Assembly: GCA_963669155.1 (NCBI GenBank)
Contig: OZ022580.1
Span: forward strand, 21,897,696-21,961,695
Length of the DNA stretch: 64,000 nucleotides
From: Arbacia lixula
Taxonomy: Eukaryota; Echinodermata; Echinoidea; Arbacioida; Arbaciidae
Direction of reading: 5' to 3'
Part shown: positions 26,120 to 39,318 of the stretch, one piece after another
Numbering within the stretch: the first letter of the stretch is position 1
Layout: the number at the start of each line of letters is the position of its first letter
Position numbers and translations under genes: made by a program
The notes under the pieces: generated by a model
Told to the model about the DNA's origin: nothing
The model's database searches: none
The model's input: the letters and a program-made list of their open reading frames with translations, nothing else

Positions 26120-26564
26120 AACGGCCTGTATTCACAACACAGATGAAAAGTCTTCATTGGTTGCCCCTGAGGGAACGCCTTGCCTTTAAAATACTTCTTT
26201 TAGTCTTTCATATTGTCGAGGGAACTTCCCCTAGTTACAATAAATCTCTAATTCACAACTACCAACCATCACGAACCTTAAGATCCTCCACATCCGGTCT
26301 TTTGCAAGTTCCGGTCTCAAAGAGATCGTGGGGAGAACGGGCCTTTGCTCATGCAGGGCCAACCCTGTGGAATTCTCTTCCACAGAGTTTGAAAACCCTG
26401 ACGTGAGTGACTGCCTTCAAGGGCAACCTAAAGACATACCTGTATAATGGTGCTTTTTGACATACAAGTTCATACCTGTATTGTATTTTTTATTCTCTCT
26501 TTAATTTGCGCTGAAGCGCCTTGAGAATCTAGTTAAGATGGAAAGTGCGCTATATAAATTATAT

Positions 26565-26618
<54 letters not shown>
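26120..26618 (+). mobile_element. LINE 3' fragment (L2/CR1-like) with ATT tail
   Basis: An 87-codon open frame (SLHWLPLRERLAFKILLL, then GERAFAHAGPTLWNSLPQSL) is the C-terminal end of an L2/CR1-type reverse-transcriptase ORF. The 3'UTR contains GCGCTATATAAATTATATG and ends in a (TTA)n tail at 26566-26618, as in L2-like LINEs. It is strongly 5'-truncated. Confidence 0.85.
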
Positions 26619-26619
<1 letters not shown>

Positions 26620-27259
26620 ATGAGTACAAGTTCCATATCGGTTTAGTACACTTTTTGAGTTGAAACTCTGTTGTGAATATGGGGCATTGGTTTGTATTAG
26701 TCTCATCTCTCTAGGCCCGTGTTCCGATTGGTATTAATGAACCGTATCTTACTCTATATCGCCTGGGGCCAGACGTTTATGTTCCGTTGTCCCTACCCCT
26801 CGTTTAGCAGGGACTAAATTGCTACGGGGTTTTATGTTTTTGATATCATCTCGTAACTCTATCGTATAGGCTCGATTTCTCACTGTGATATATCACTTTC
26901 CGGTATAAACGGGAGGTTGAAACAACCCTGAACTTTGTTGGATTCAAAATCAAAGGGACATTTTTGGAAAAAGTCAAATGAAGTAATAATTTTACAAGCA
27001 GATTTAATGGGTGAGAGTGAAAGTGTGATATGATGGCTATACTTTTGTTAATGCTTTAAAGTATATTCGAAGGTTTGTTTATAGTATTGTGTGACTATAT
27101 GAACATGGCTTGGGAACTACACTTCCATTTTGAATATATATAGTGGTGCGTTTTAGAACCATTCCCTCCTTAAATTTCACATATGTTACACCTAATCATT
27201 ATACTTATAGCTGTGAAATGTTGGATGCATCACCTTGATAGTGAAGTGAACATGATGTA

Positions 27260-27440
27260 TCATATAGATGATGGTTCGTGGATACATGCTGGTGAGCTAT
27301 ATCTAACAGCCCGAGGTTCAAGGTTCAAACCCCATCATCATGATCATGGCACGTGTCTACCCCCAAAAGAGTATAACTGGGTACCTGGTAGGGTGCGAAG
27401 CAATCACGTGAATGGCCTTGGCCCAGTGCCAAGATCGTGC
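27260..27440 (+). repeat. tRNA-derived SINE-like unit
   Basis: A good pol III B box (GGTTCAAACCC at 27322) sits about 30 bp behind an A-box-like stretch. A tail resembling known SINEs follows (CCCCAAAAGAGTATAACTGG GTACCTGGTAGGG). It cannot be folded here as a functional tRNA. Confidence 0.45.
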
Positions 27441-27745
27441 GTTCACCAGGGGCCATATCAGTCAATCGGCAGCGCTCGCTCGTTCTATAGAAATCGTGAG
27501 CGTTTTATTTTTCGTCTCGCGAAATCTCACGCGCAGATTTTGCTGCACGTAGATTATGAAGGAATTTGTCATGCTCGCGAGATCTTTTGCTGGGGTCTTC
27601 TGTAAGCATACTGATCAGGATTTTTTTAGACAGGGATTGAGATTATATGTTTCTTAATAAATATTTTTAGTTTTTTTCGAAATCCGCAAAGGAGTTTTTA
27701 TGTTATTTGCCTTCAAAAACAGGCCTCATTTTTTTTTTGAAATAT

Positions 27746-28141
27746 GTAAGCTCTCAGACCTTGCTGGATGCTGACCCTTCTATGGATTGTACGGCAACGA
27801 CAGTTACGGCTCTAAAAAGCCAATACTTCAGCGGAGATTCTGATTCCAATATTGTTTGGGCTCAAAAATAAAACATTTGAGCTATTCGTCTTCAAAATGA
27901 CGCGACATTTCAGAAATCGTACGGACTTCGCAACCGATATATACGTAAGCTCCCAGACTTTGCTGGATCCTGACCCTTCTACAAATTGAACGGCAATACC
28001 AGTTACAGCTTTGGAAAGCCGGTACTCCAGCGGAGAATTTGATTCCAGTTTTGTTTGGGCTCAAAAATAAAACATTTAAGCTATTCGTCTTCAAAGTGAC
28101 GCGAATTTTCAGAAATCATACGGACTTCGCAACCGATATTC
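27746..28141. repeat. Tandem duplication, two 199-bp units
   Basis: Units starting at 27746 and 27945 share GTAAGCTC.CAGAC, TTGCTGGAT, CTGACCCTTCTA, GTTTGGGCTCAAAAATAAAA and ACGGACTTCGCAACCGATAT, with roughly 85-90% identity by eye. The CTGACCCTTCTA block recurs inside the neighbouring inverted repeat. Confidence 0.8.
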
Positions 28142-28145
28142 GTCC

Positions 28146-29146
28146 GCAGGCAGCAGAAAACACACGATTTTATTTTCAGCTCGGTAGTCGTGACCTTCAC
28201 TTTACCCCTCGAACCGCGAAAAAGGTCTCCTTTTCAAACTGGGATATCTCCATGAATATATCATATTTTTGTACACTTTCTTTTGTAACTGTATGTTGCA
28301 GGTCGACATTTACTAAGGGTGAAAAAACATTTCATTGAAACAGGCAGACAAATATTGAAAATTCGAGATAAATAATGTGGTTCTAATAAAAATTTAAAAA
28401 TGAAAATAAACTCTATATTTCAATGTCAATCGCTTTTGAGCCCCTAATATTTAGAGATCATCTGAAGCGGAATTTATTGTACTTTATGGAGATACCATTA
28501 TTTTTTAACCTCCCCCCATAGAAGGGTCAGGATCCAGCAAAATATCAACCATGTTCAAATCCAGAATGAGCGAGATATGACGGAGTTGTGAGCGATCCTA
28601 ACCAGTCAATCATAGTCCGCGGACTATGATTGGATCGCCTTGGATCGCCGGTAGAATTTCGTTATTATCGTGGACTATGATTGGCTGGTTAGGATCGTTC
28701 ACAACTTCGTCATATCTCGCTCATTTTGGATTTGAACATGGTTGATGTTTTGCTAGATCCTGACCCTTCTATGGGGGGAGGTTGAAAAATAATGGTATCT
28801 CCATAAAGTACAATAAATTCCGCTTCAGATGATCTCTAAATATTAGGGGCTCAAAAGCGATTGACATTGAAATATAGAGTTTATTTTCATTTTTAAATTT
28901 TTATTAGAACCACATATTTATCTCGAATTTGCAATATTTGTCTGCCTGTTTCAATGAAATGTTTTTTCACCCTTGGTAAATGTCGACCTCCAACATACAG
29001 TTACAAAAGAAAGTGTACAAAAATATGATATATTCATGGAGATATCCCAGTTTGAAAAGGAGACCTTTTTCGCGGTTCGAGAGGTCAAGTGAAGGTCACG
29101 ACTACCTCGCTGAAAATAAAATGAGCGTATTTTCCGGTGCCTGCCG
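28146..29146. repeat. Large inverted repeat, arms about 477 bp
   Basis: The left arm 28146-28622 and right arm 28669-29146 are inverted copies, with about 90% or more identity by eye. They are separated by a spacer of about 46 bp that carries further small palindromes (AGTCCGCGGACT). Landmarks in both arms are GTAGTCGTGACCTTCACTT, AGCGGAATTTATTGTAC and AACCATGTTCAAATCC. No open frame fits a protein. Confidence 0.88.
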
Positions 29147-29154
29147 TTTGGCTG

Positions 29155-29268
29155 ATATTCATGACACCTTTCTAAGCCTAGTTAGTTGCTAAAATGTATG
29201 CAGCTGAATGTACTTTAGCAACCAACTAGGCTTAGTAAGGTTTCATGAATATGGTCCGTGGATGCTGC
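29155..29268. repeat. Short palindrome, about 110 bp
   Basis: An inverted pair (TTCATGACACCTTTCTAAGC and its inverse GCTTAGTAAGGTTTCATGAA) surrounds CTAGTTAGTTGCTAAA and its inverse. It resembles the ends of the element at 49283-50620. Confidence 0.65.
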
Positions 29269-29269
29269 A

Positions 29270-30897
29270 CAAGGAAACGTTATATCCCGAACACACATGC
29301 ATGTACATTTCAATTTGCGATGCTGAATTGGGAATTATGTCTCATTAAGCGTCTAGAAATGAAATGACATCCGATAGAGGGAATATCGAAACTCAATAGT
29401 ACATATGTACGTATGGGGTACGTTTTGTGGTTTTTCCCGATATTGCGCGTTTAACGTTCTTTACAAGCTCCTCAAAATGTTTGGAAATTTAAGTTTGTTC
29501 GACTATACCTCTCCTCTTGTCATGTCTTGTTGTAATCACTTTATCTCGATCTCGTATCTTTTAAGAAGTATGTTTGTTTATGTGATAAATGATATTCATT
29601 TTTTACGATTCACAACGTACCTTAGATTATAAGATGTATCAGATTGTTGTACAATTGGGCGATATCGAAGAGGTGCAAATTGAACATTGTCATGTAGTGG
29701 ATTTTTGCATTGGAGGAAAGAAATATTTGTATGTATCATCATGATACATAGAGGTAGCGATGACATCACGATAAAAAGAAAGAAAAACTAGGCAAACTCG
29801 AGGTGACAATTCCAGCCCCTACGGAAGATGGCATTCACGGATAACCGCCGGAAATGCAACAATCTTATTAATATTTACAAGAAAATACACCGCGTTACAA
29901 ATATTGTGCTCATCGTTTTTCAAAAGTTAAATCATTATTATTTTCATATGTTATATACTCTTTAACCATGTGTTTGTACTTTGTTTTACCTTGTTTTGTG
30001 TATAGCATAAAAATGTGTATTTAACGATTGCTGTTAGTGCTTCCTTGTATGAAATCACGTGCAATTCAGCCTCCGGGATCCAAACGTCTTTTTTTGTGAA
30101 TTAACAATTCAAGTTTGCAACTTTCTAGATCTTGCTCTATATCCCGATGTAGTCCGTATAAACTGCATGATTATTACTCCTTTGAGATCTTTGTACAGAG
30201 AAGTGCAATCTATTCTCGATACACCATCAACAGTGATAACAGCACAATAACAAGATAAACTAATCGGTTAAACCCGAGTTTCCAAACTATTCATTAAAAG
30301 GGTTTATGTATTTAATTCACGCCAAAGTTACACAGGAGTAAGGTGGCATCTTACAACCGTATACAGCGTCCCGTTGTGACTTGAAATGGTGGGGTGGAAG
30401 GATATTAATTTATCTCAACGGCTGAACGTACTTCATGTGTGTGTAAAGCCTCTTATTTATCATGTCTATGAGGGTGGAGTTTGATATTATGCTATCATGT
30501 ACGAAAAGCTTAGCGTAAACTAAAGCTAACAGCTTGCCGCAACTTAAGGCTGAACGACGGAATGAATGGGTACTTTAACCCTAATACTCCCGAGGGTTGG
30601 GGGGCATTATGGCCTCCGGTCGATTTTTTGTCGGTACTTCCTAACGCCTCAATATTTCGAAACAAAATTTCATGACTTTATTTTCTGATCCTTCTTGCAC
30701 ATTTTGATATTAAATTTATGGCGATGGGACGTACCGTGCGGGTGTCAGATTACGTTTACCGAGCACATGTCACTGAAATGTCGCTATTTCTCTATATGAC
30801 TGTGTACAAACCTATGGACAATATCAGGAGCTCTTCCATTTTATGTAAATACTTTTCTAGTTAGTATCATCATTGTTTCAAATAGTGTAAATAATTA

Positions 30898-30933
<36 letters not shown>

Positions 30934-32078
30934 TCACTCACACACACCACACACACACATTCACACACATCCACACACAAAAAAAAAACGCTTGACGAAA
31001 TACGTAAGGAAATTGAAAAACGATAGAATACATAAGAAATGATTACCACAATCTATCTTTTTCTTTCAGGAATTGATAAGGGAGTTATGAAAGACATTTG
31101 TACCAAAAAATGCTACTCCTGAGGCTTTATTTAGTGAGATATACCAAAATCTATGATTTCTCGTATAAGTAAGCATAAATTAATTGATAAAAACGAATAA
31201 TAGGACTTTCGCAAATTCAGCTATACAGCTTTGTAGATTACATAATTCTTGTACAAAATGTACAAAATGTACAAAATTCTTGTGAAAAATTGTGAGGCTA
31301 TCGGGCGACCCATGACCGAGATCTCGGGGGGGGGGGGGGGGGGGGTGCATAATGGCACCCCCCGGTAAAAGCATGCTTTGAAATACCCCGGGAGTATTAT
31401 GGTTAATAGCCTCATGTCCAGTACGTGTGTGACCAAAGTTGTGTATGAGTTAACGATAAGTGCATTGTTTATTATAACCGAATCTAATGTGTTGCTCTCA
31501 GTCTTTCTTTCGGTTGTAGAAAAAGTATATATTACATTATTTAAATTGCATTAATGTATACGCCATTTTTTTCGCTGTTTTTTTCCCTTCCGCGAATTTC
31601 ACCAGTCTGGACTATTATGAAATTATGAATACAACGTGCTCAAGCACATGTAATACTAGTACTAGTACTCATTGCGAAATTGTCCTGATTCTCGAAAAAT
31701 TATACTCGCGAAATATATGGCGTATACAATATACAGTGCAACGAAGTATGTGAGATAAATAAAATGTTAACAAACTGCAGTTCGTCCATTCTTGCTGTTA
31801 CGTCTGTGTGGCTTGCTTTTTGGTTGATAACTCCTGGTCACGGCACCAGGGTTCTGTATGTAAAATGGGACGGATGCAACATGGGGCGAGTGTGATGGGG
31901 GATTTAGAAATAAAATACTTTGAATACTAACCTGACAACAGCACCCAAGATATCGATGGACGAAACCCTGTACACATCCGACCAATCACTGCCTTGTTTC
32001 ATAACATGGCCACACCATCCTGTTTATCGATGGATAATAACCCTACACATACCTATAAACCAATCACTATATCTAGCC
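29270..32078. other. Intergenic, no gene seen
   Basis: AT-rich DNA with the CA tract at 30898 and a poly-G run at 31326-31345. Small repeats around ATCGATGGA occur at 31955 and 32028. Confidence 0.55.
30898..30981. repeat. (CA)n microsatellite
   Basis: CA dinucleotide tract with short CACT interruptions. Confidence 0.95.
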
Positions 32079-32452
32079 TTAAATGACATATACTGTACTG
32101 GGAATACAAACACACCTTCAAAAGGTGGTCGTGAGCAATCTTCTTGCCAATGCTCTTAAATTCATGTATTGTCCATTTGAAAAACTTGCTTAAAGTTATT
32201 TGCTCTCAATTGATCCACATCTGGAGTAAATAGTGATTAAATCACAAATCTTTCAAATGTTCGGGCCTAACATTTTGAGAATTTCATGATTTTATTTTAA
32301 ATTACTCCAAATGTGGATCATTTGGGGGCAAATAACTTTCAGCAACTTTCTAAAATGGACAATACATGAATTTAAGACCATTGGCAAGAAGATTGCTCAC
32401 GATCACCTTTTGATTTTTTTTTTGTCTTTGTAGTACAGTATATGTCATTTAA
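32079..32452. mobile_element. Palindromic MITE, family 2, copy 1 (TTAA-flanked)
   Basis: This 374-bp fold-back has TTAA at both edges and ends ATGACATATACTGTAC / GTACAGTATATGTCAT. Both halves contain AATTCATGTATTGTCCATTT and GATCCACAT landmarks in opposite orientation. The copy at 40006 shares the whole structure. Confidence 0.85.
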
Positions 32453-32649
32453 TTGATAATAATGACTACCCCGTCCTAGATCATGATGGACTGCACCCCC
32501 ATTCTGGTTTGTGTATGTGTGTGTGTGTGTGTGTGGGGGGGGGGGGGGGTGGACTTGTTGTGTGATGAATGGAGTAAGGATTGAATGTGAACGCGTAGAA
32601 CTGGATGGGCATAAACAAATAATAAACAAGCCAGACACTTTTAAATGAT

Positions 32650-34160
32650 GATAATAATAATGATAATAATAATAATAATACTAGCAATAATAATAATAAT
32701 GATAATTATGATAGTGATAACAATAATAATAATAATGATAATTATTATTATCATTATATATACATAGAGCGCAGAAACTATTCCACAAAGTATATTCGCC
32801 TTATAGGACTCCTAAAATGCTCGTTATTAATTAAATAGATGTGTGTTTTGAGCTTTGATTTCAAGTTGCTTACGGGTGGTGTTTCCTAACTTCCAGGGGG
32901 TAAGCTATTCCAGAGCTTGGGGGCTATACAAGCAAATGCTTGATTACCTAACGTTACTTTTGCTTTGAATGATGGAATCTGTAAAAGCAGAGGATCCATT
33001 GAAGTGCGCAAATTGCGACCATGATTATTGGTTTTATACTTCAATAATTCTGTAATGTAGCCAGGAGCTTGTATACAATTAGTAAGACTTTGAATGTTAT
33101 TCTCTGCCGTATCGGTAACCCATGTAGGTTTCTTAGTATTGGAATGATGCGTATATATTTCGTGCAACCACATATAAGCCTTGCATAGGTGTTTTGCACC
33201 CTCTGCACTTTTCATAATTGAGAGTCAGGGATCCCATACAGTAGACTATTACAGTAATCCAATTTGCTAACGATGCATGCATGAACAGTTTTTTTTGTAA
33301 CATCCATGTCTAAATATTTTCGGATACTACGATTATAGACCATATTATATGCTGATTTACGAACAGTAGTTCTATGTTGTTTTATATTCAACTCTGTATC
33401 AAACTGTACACCAAGATTCCTAGCACTAACATATGGTTGTATCAGAGAGTCTCCAACTGAAACACCATTTAAATTAAGTTTGAATGTTTGCTTAGCTGTG
33501 CCAATTATCATCAATTCAGTTTTACTATCATTAAGCAAGAGCCTATTCTCTAGCATCCGTCCATTTACGTAGTCAATACATATTTCTAGAAGTGATGTAG
33601 CTTGCTCTTGAGCATGCTGAAAGAGACACAAAGTTTTGTGTCATCAGCATAGCAGTGACATGATATCTCAGAAAGAATGTTTGAACATTTGAAATGAGAT
33701 CAGCAGTGTACAATGTAAATAACACGGGACCCAATCGTAATCCTTGTGGGACGCCAAAGGGCACCGGGAAATCATCAGAGTAAACATCATCTATTTTTAT
33801 CTTTTGATATCTATTCGCAAGGTATGACTCTATCCACATTTATACCATTTATACCGGAACGGGTCTTCAACGTTTCTAACGATTGTCAATGATGTCAAAT
33901 GCACTGCTTACATTCATTAAAATAAAAGAGTGACTTTTCTGAGAATTCATAGCCATTGACATATCACTTTTTATTCTTAGCAGTGCAGTTTCAGTGCTGT
34001 AGAATTGTCTATATGCAAATTGAGGACATGGCAAAAGAGAGTTGCCTCTAAGATGTTCCATAATCTGTTATGTAGCTGCATTGTAGCATTCCGTTGTATT
34101 GGAAACTAACCGGTCGAGAAAGAGAGATTGATCGATGATGTGAACACCGGAAAGAGTACA
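32650..34160 (-). mobile_element. LINE fragment (L2/CR1-like), 5'-truncated
   Basis: On the - strand, broken frames follow the order of a LINE ORF2. They are QFAYRQFYSTETALL, a SSAFDIID RT motif, SYLANRYQ, FGVPQGLRLGPVLFTLYTADL, then a damaged YADD region. After these come KTELMIIG, LGVQFD, KLDYCNSLLYGIP and the terminal AFACIAPKLWNSLPP. The 3' end has a GCGCTCTATG-type box and an ATT-rich tail (32650-32757). At least three frame changes mean this copy is inactive. Confidence 0.88.
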
Positions 34161-35117
34161 TCGACACATTGGAGGAGGAGTTTTGTGGGTATAGGGTCTA
34201 ATGGGCATGACAGGTTGGCTATGAGTTTTTTTCTACTTCGTACTGAGAAAGAGATTTAAAATTGCTTAAAATATCTACTTCGTTGAAAGCGTCAGAAGGA
34301 TGATAATTCCTAGGTTCACAAATTGCATCTAAACGAGTTTCAATATTCTGATGGATTTTCAAGACTTTGTATTGTCCTGTCTTTCTCCTTCGCTCATTCA
34401 TTCCATCCACTTACATACAGATATAGTAAGGCCTATAAAATATTATTGGTAGCATTTAAAAGATACATCCGTACACCATACATGCACTATCATTATTCGG
34501 GATAGGGAGGGGGGGGGGTGATTATTATTTTTCACGTCTCAACGCTCATCTCCAAACCATTGTTTCTGAATTGGGCTGATCTACTACATATCACTGCTTT
34601 GTACAAAGATGAGTTTTAAAGAAACATGATACCTGTGAACACGTATGATGTCATATGAATGTTTTTTTCCAGATATTCTCCACTTGTAAAATGTTTCTTG
34701 GAAATATCTTGTTACATACACTTGAAATTCATAGGGCTGATTAATAAAAACAAACTTTTAGGGGTGGCAGCTGTCGGTCGGACGTCACTCAGGAAAGTTG
34801 AAATATTGGTTGCGTTATATTCAGTTATCTGTACGGTGATAGATCGGTGGTTACCTCTGGGGGAACATTGGGGGACGCCATCAGTGAGCATCCAGGGTGG
34901 ATCAAAAAAAGTAATTCGAGCATATCCTATCTACATTAGCATGAGCAGACACACATAGGAAAAACTTTCGGTTAACTATAAGTAACACATCGTTTTGACA
35001 TTTGCATGCATAAAGGATTACTCGTGTTCTGTATTTCGGCGTTCTTCCTCTCTGTAGTCACTTTTTTTTTTGGTCGACGTTCCCGAAAATATGCTATGGT
35101 AGTAGATAATGACTTAA

Positions 35118-35670
35118 TTTAAAGGTGATATTCATAGGAAATAAAATCAAATAAATACAGTTTATTTTATAATCGAATGAATTATTAAAGCAATTTATGC
35201 AGCTAACATGGAATGAAAGTGTTCAGTTTTTTGTTAAATGAAAGTCAAATTTCACTAAATTGACTCTCTTCCTGACCTACGAAATCGCCTAAGGGAAAGT
35301 GGCGTTGTGTGTACGTCACAGCCGGGATATGCTTCACAATGACCATTGTGTATCACACCTGTTAATCCACTAGCAACTGCCATCTCAGTTTCATTAACAA
35401 TGCCTGATGCTTCTGTCGGAAAAGAAGCTGCGGATTGGCACGTGTGATGCACAATAACGCCTCCCGTTTCTTACGTCAGACCTAAAGGCCGTTTCATATG
35501 ACAGTAGGTCAAATTTGTCCCTGAAAATACGGTGATAGTTTTCACCCTAATTTCGATTTTTGGAAAGTGATATATTTTTTGAATGTCGCCCGAGCTCATT
35601 GTATGGCTTATAAGCTTTCTGTACATGAATATCTTCATATTTTTGGATTTTCTATGAATATCACCTTTAA
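35118..35670. mobile_element. MITE, family 3 (TTAA-flanked)
   Basis: TTAA target sites flank inverted ends of about 20 bp (AGGTGATATTCATAG and its inverse), 553 bp in all. The interior has no convincing open frame. Termini differ from families 1 and 2, but the TTAA plus purine-rich start is the same. Confidence 0.6.
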
Positions 35671-36338
35671 AGAATACTGGTGCGGTTTGAAATATATGGT
35701 GCGGTTTGAACGAGAGAACGCCCTCTATTGCATTCCTAAGAAGTTAGTGTGGACTGAATTATATTTGTGCCAGTAAGCTTTTTGATACCATCCTTCCGAC
35801 TCATTGCTGGTCTTCTTTTCTTTCTTTCTTTCCATGAATGTTTGTTCTTTAGAGGCAACCTGGCTGCAATGTTTCGACGGTTCGGTCAAACAGGCAGCTC
35901 GCAGATGCCTTTCTGCTCCTAGATATTTCGGCTCTTTCCCACTTCCTTTGCAGTCCGTGATATTCTCACGACTCTCCAGAAGCATCGAATCTCATATAAA
36001 TCATATAAATCCAGTCGATTTTTGTTTTCATCGTCCATGATTATCCAATTGACTGTTAATGAGACCAACACATAAAACCAAGAGTATTGGACCTCTTCTA
36101 TGGCTTCACCGCATAATGAACATATCGTGACGGTATGAATGGCCCTCTTCAACAATCATAACTTTAGATTATTTCGGAATTAAGCAAAAAATACATTTTT
36201 TCACGTGCCCTTCTCACCGTATGCAGTAGACTTTGCAATTGTTCTCTGCTGACGTATCTTGAGGTGGGAGCGTCTGCGCCTATAATATATGTACTTCACT
36301 GCTCTCCATGTTGACTCTGCAGTGGTGTCGTCTGTATC

Positions 36339-36754
36339 TTAAAAGGGATAGTCCACCCTGAAGATTGATTTCAATAAAAGCAGAAACATGAAAAAATTAT
36401 ATTAGTAAAGGTTTGACAAAAATCCGTCAAGTGATAAGAAAGTTGTGATCTTCTGGAATTTCAATCATGTGACGTCACGTGCGAGGTGCTCTCCCATAAA
36501 TCGCTCTTTTTCTGTTTTTGACAATGAAATGATTTTTTGTTTTCATACAGGTATGTATGTATGTAAAAATGTATTTATAATGAAGTATCAAATGCATAGG
36601 TAAAAGGGTGCATATCTTTTTGAGAAAATTTAAAAAAAAAAAATGTACACAACATAAGGGAGAGCGGTGGTAGCGACTGCGTCAGTATCTATAACATCTT
36701 TAATTTCCAGGTCTCCAATGTTGAAACACCTACGGCAATTCTCCAGATCTCTCA
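36339..36754. mobile_element. Fold-back MITE, family 1, copy 3 (right arm mostly lost)
   Basis: The left arm reads AAGGGATAGTCCACCC through GTGACGTCACGTGCGAGG. Only the CACAACATAAGGGAGAGC start of the right arm is present. It then runs into about 90 bp (36662-36752) that is also found inside copy 4 at 48228-48312, marking a subfamily. Confidence 0.7.
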
Positions 36755-37399
36755 CGATAATGTTATACATGTTTGTTGACAGGGAAAATAATATTCAACA
36801 ATACATCTATGATCTAAACGTTATCTTGCAATCATTAAGTACTTCATTTGTTTGTCAGCTCTTGCGACATTTGACATGGTTTCTTTATGATACAGCCATA
36901 TCGCCTCTTATCGTGACAGACCGGCTATATGGAATATAGAATGGAGTGCCTTCTCAGATATTCTTGGTCATTTCTTCGTTCTCTGTTTTACAATAGATTT
37001 CGTGGGTACATTGATAGAACCTCGTCCATTCCTCACACCACTCTTCTGTAAACAAAAACCCAGCGTCATCTTTTAAAATAAGTCCATGGAAAACGTGATC
37101 CCATCCAAACGAAAGTATGCATATATTGCGGAGATATATTGACGCTATTAAAAATTTGTTCATCTCAAACTTAATCAAACAAAATGATGCAATATTTACG
37201 CCATAGAAAAAGAGGTTTGTTTACAAAGAAACGGCCTTATCCTAGTCTTCCATATTACCAGACGAAAGCAAAACGTAGATACCCCCCCCCCCCCAGTTCG
37301 ACCTTTGGTCGTGTAATTAATATGTACGGTTTTACATGATCACGTCGACGTAGGGATCATTTATTATATGAACGCACTCATGAAAGTCTTAGCAACCCA

Positions 37400-37630
37400 C
37401 AGACAGTGACGCCAGGATGTACGTACGGCTATGGCGGCAGCGGAGACAACAGGAGTGCGGGAGCAGGAGTTTGTGGGCTGACAATCTGTACGGGTTTATG
37501 CTTTCACTGAAAAACGTTGATGTTTCAGTGTTACTAATAAGACTGTGCTTCGGAGCAACCCAGTGTAGTTTTCCACGAAGATGATTTCCCAGACGTCTTT
37601 TAGCTTATAAGCACGTACTTGGAACGGAAG
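37400..37630 (+). other. Possible non-coding first exon of gene B (start unknown)
   Basis: A GC-richer stretch ends in a good donor (aacggaag|gtgagcg) at 37630, about 3.8 kb upstream of the gene B UTR acceptor at 41467. It is proposed only because the first coding exon of every gene in the cluster begins inside a spliced 5'UTR. The left boundary is arbitrary. Confidence 0.2.
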
Positions 37631-38785
37631 GTGAGCGAAATAACAATCGTGAATGTGCGTTTAATCCGGAATAAACGGACCCCTTGGTTCGAGTGACACA
37701 CGAGTCTTTACAAGAGAGCCAGCATTGTGTATTAAATTAACACACATCACTCGTCGGAGTTCAGAAAAGGTTGACCAACCGAATTCTGAACAAATCTACA
37801 AACCCATATTTCAGTGTGACAGTGTGCCGGTTTGCACAAACTTGTGGTCGGCTTGTAAGGCAAGATGTCTAAACTGATGTCACAATAATCTTTGTTCGCA
37901 ATGAGAATACAATGGAAGAGAAACGTGTATGCCGTGCATGCAATCTTAGAGATGCCCTGTTGATTGACAAAAAAAAATAGAACTCTGCTTGGAGACGTCA
38001 TGTATAGGCCTAATGGTTGTGGGCTTGAAATAATTTAAATGTGCTTGAAATATGTCTAGCACCTGTACTGGAATTGATGCCCGACTAACCCACGTCTATA
38101 CCACGTCTTTAGAAGGATCGAAGTACGGCAAAACGGCGTCGTAAGTTGAAAGTTTTTCTAATTCTGACGCCGTGCCGTTATTAATATACGATATGTAACT
38201 ATGGCTAGCAAAAAAAGGGGGGGGGGGGGGTTAAAGGGGTGACGTACACTTGTGTAATTCATAGGTATGATTACTTTGCCAAAGGCAGTTACATTTCTGC
38301 ATTGATACTGTTATACATAGCCAACAAATCAACCATTTTGTGCCATATTTGATTATTGCAGATTCATTGTGATCTTCTTCTACTCACAAAAGAATGCCTT
38401 ACAAAGATTTCCTCTTTGATCTCATGTTCAAAGCCGCACATTTTCTGAATATTTTTTTTTGCCCGGATTTGACGTATAAACAATGAAAAAGCGCAGAAGA
38501 CTTTGAGGAAATATCCTCTCATTAGATAATGACAGATGATGACATGTTCCATGTAATACTTTAAATGTATCTATAAAAAATTAATTGAAGAATATTGTTA
38601 CAATTCCCTAAACATTCTTGATTAAACTATGAAATACTGATTTTGTACTTAATGTATAACACTTTGTAAATCTAAACTCCAAATGTATCGATTATCCACT
38701 ATGTTTCCTTTATTTGCCCATTTCGTACAATGTAGTGCGATTCTTATATTGAAAATAAACTTTATCTTGAATCTCGAATCTTGAA

Positions 38786-39318
38786 CTGAAGAACGGGATG
38801 GTGGCCAGAAAATTCTGATCAGACTCAAAGTTTTGGAGCGCCTTTACGTTCCGAGCCCGTCCGAGCTCGCCCATGAAGTTCGTAGAAACACCGTAAAAAG
38901 TAAGTACTACATCCACTCCGTGTGAGCCCGGTCGGCAACATTTTTAAAAACGTAGTGAAAACTACTTTGGCGTGAGCTAGTTCTCACTAAGTTCTTGAAA
39001 ACAACTGTAACGACTGCCCAAGTCGTATCACGTCACTAGTTGGATCAAAGTTTGGCATTTCCGTTCATACTACGATATTTCCGTTCGTAGTTTACTCATC
39101 ATATTTCAAGCTCATAGTCTAATGGAAGAACGGGATGGCCGCAAGAAAATGTTGAGCAGGCTCAAAGTTCTGGGGCACCTTTTCGTCCAAGTCTGGTCAT
39201 GAAGTTCGTAGAAAGACCGTAAATAGTTGGTAATACGTCCACTCTGTTTGCATACAGTTTGAGCCCGTACGGCAACATTTTTCAGAAAGTAGTGAGAACT
39301 AGTCTGGTGTGACGTGGG
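38786..39318. repeat. Direct duplication, two units of about 190 bp
   Basis: GAAGAACGGGATGG at 38786 and at 39124 opens two similar blocks. They share CTCAAAGTT.TGG, TCATGAAGTTCGTAGAAA, CGGCAACATTTTT and GTAGTGA.AACTA. Spacing is about 336 bp and similarity about 75-80% by eye. No gene is seen. Confidence 0.65.

Larger units (their letters stand above)
34161..38785. other. Intergenic with MITEs, no coding gene seen
   Basis: Contains the 35118 and 36339 elements, a C run at 37281, a GC-richer stretch ending in a donor at 37630 (possible UTR exon of gene B) and a poly-G at 38217. Other open frames are short and unlike any family I know. Confidence 0.5.
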
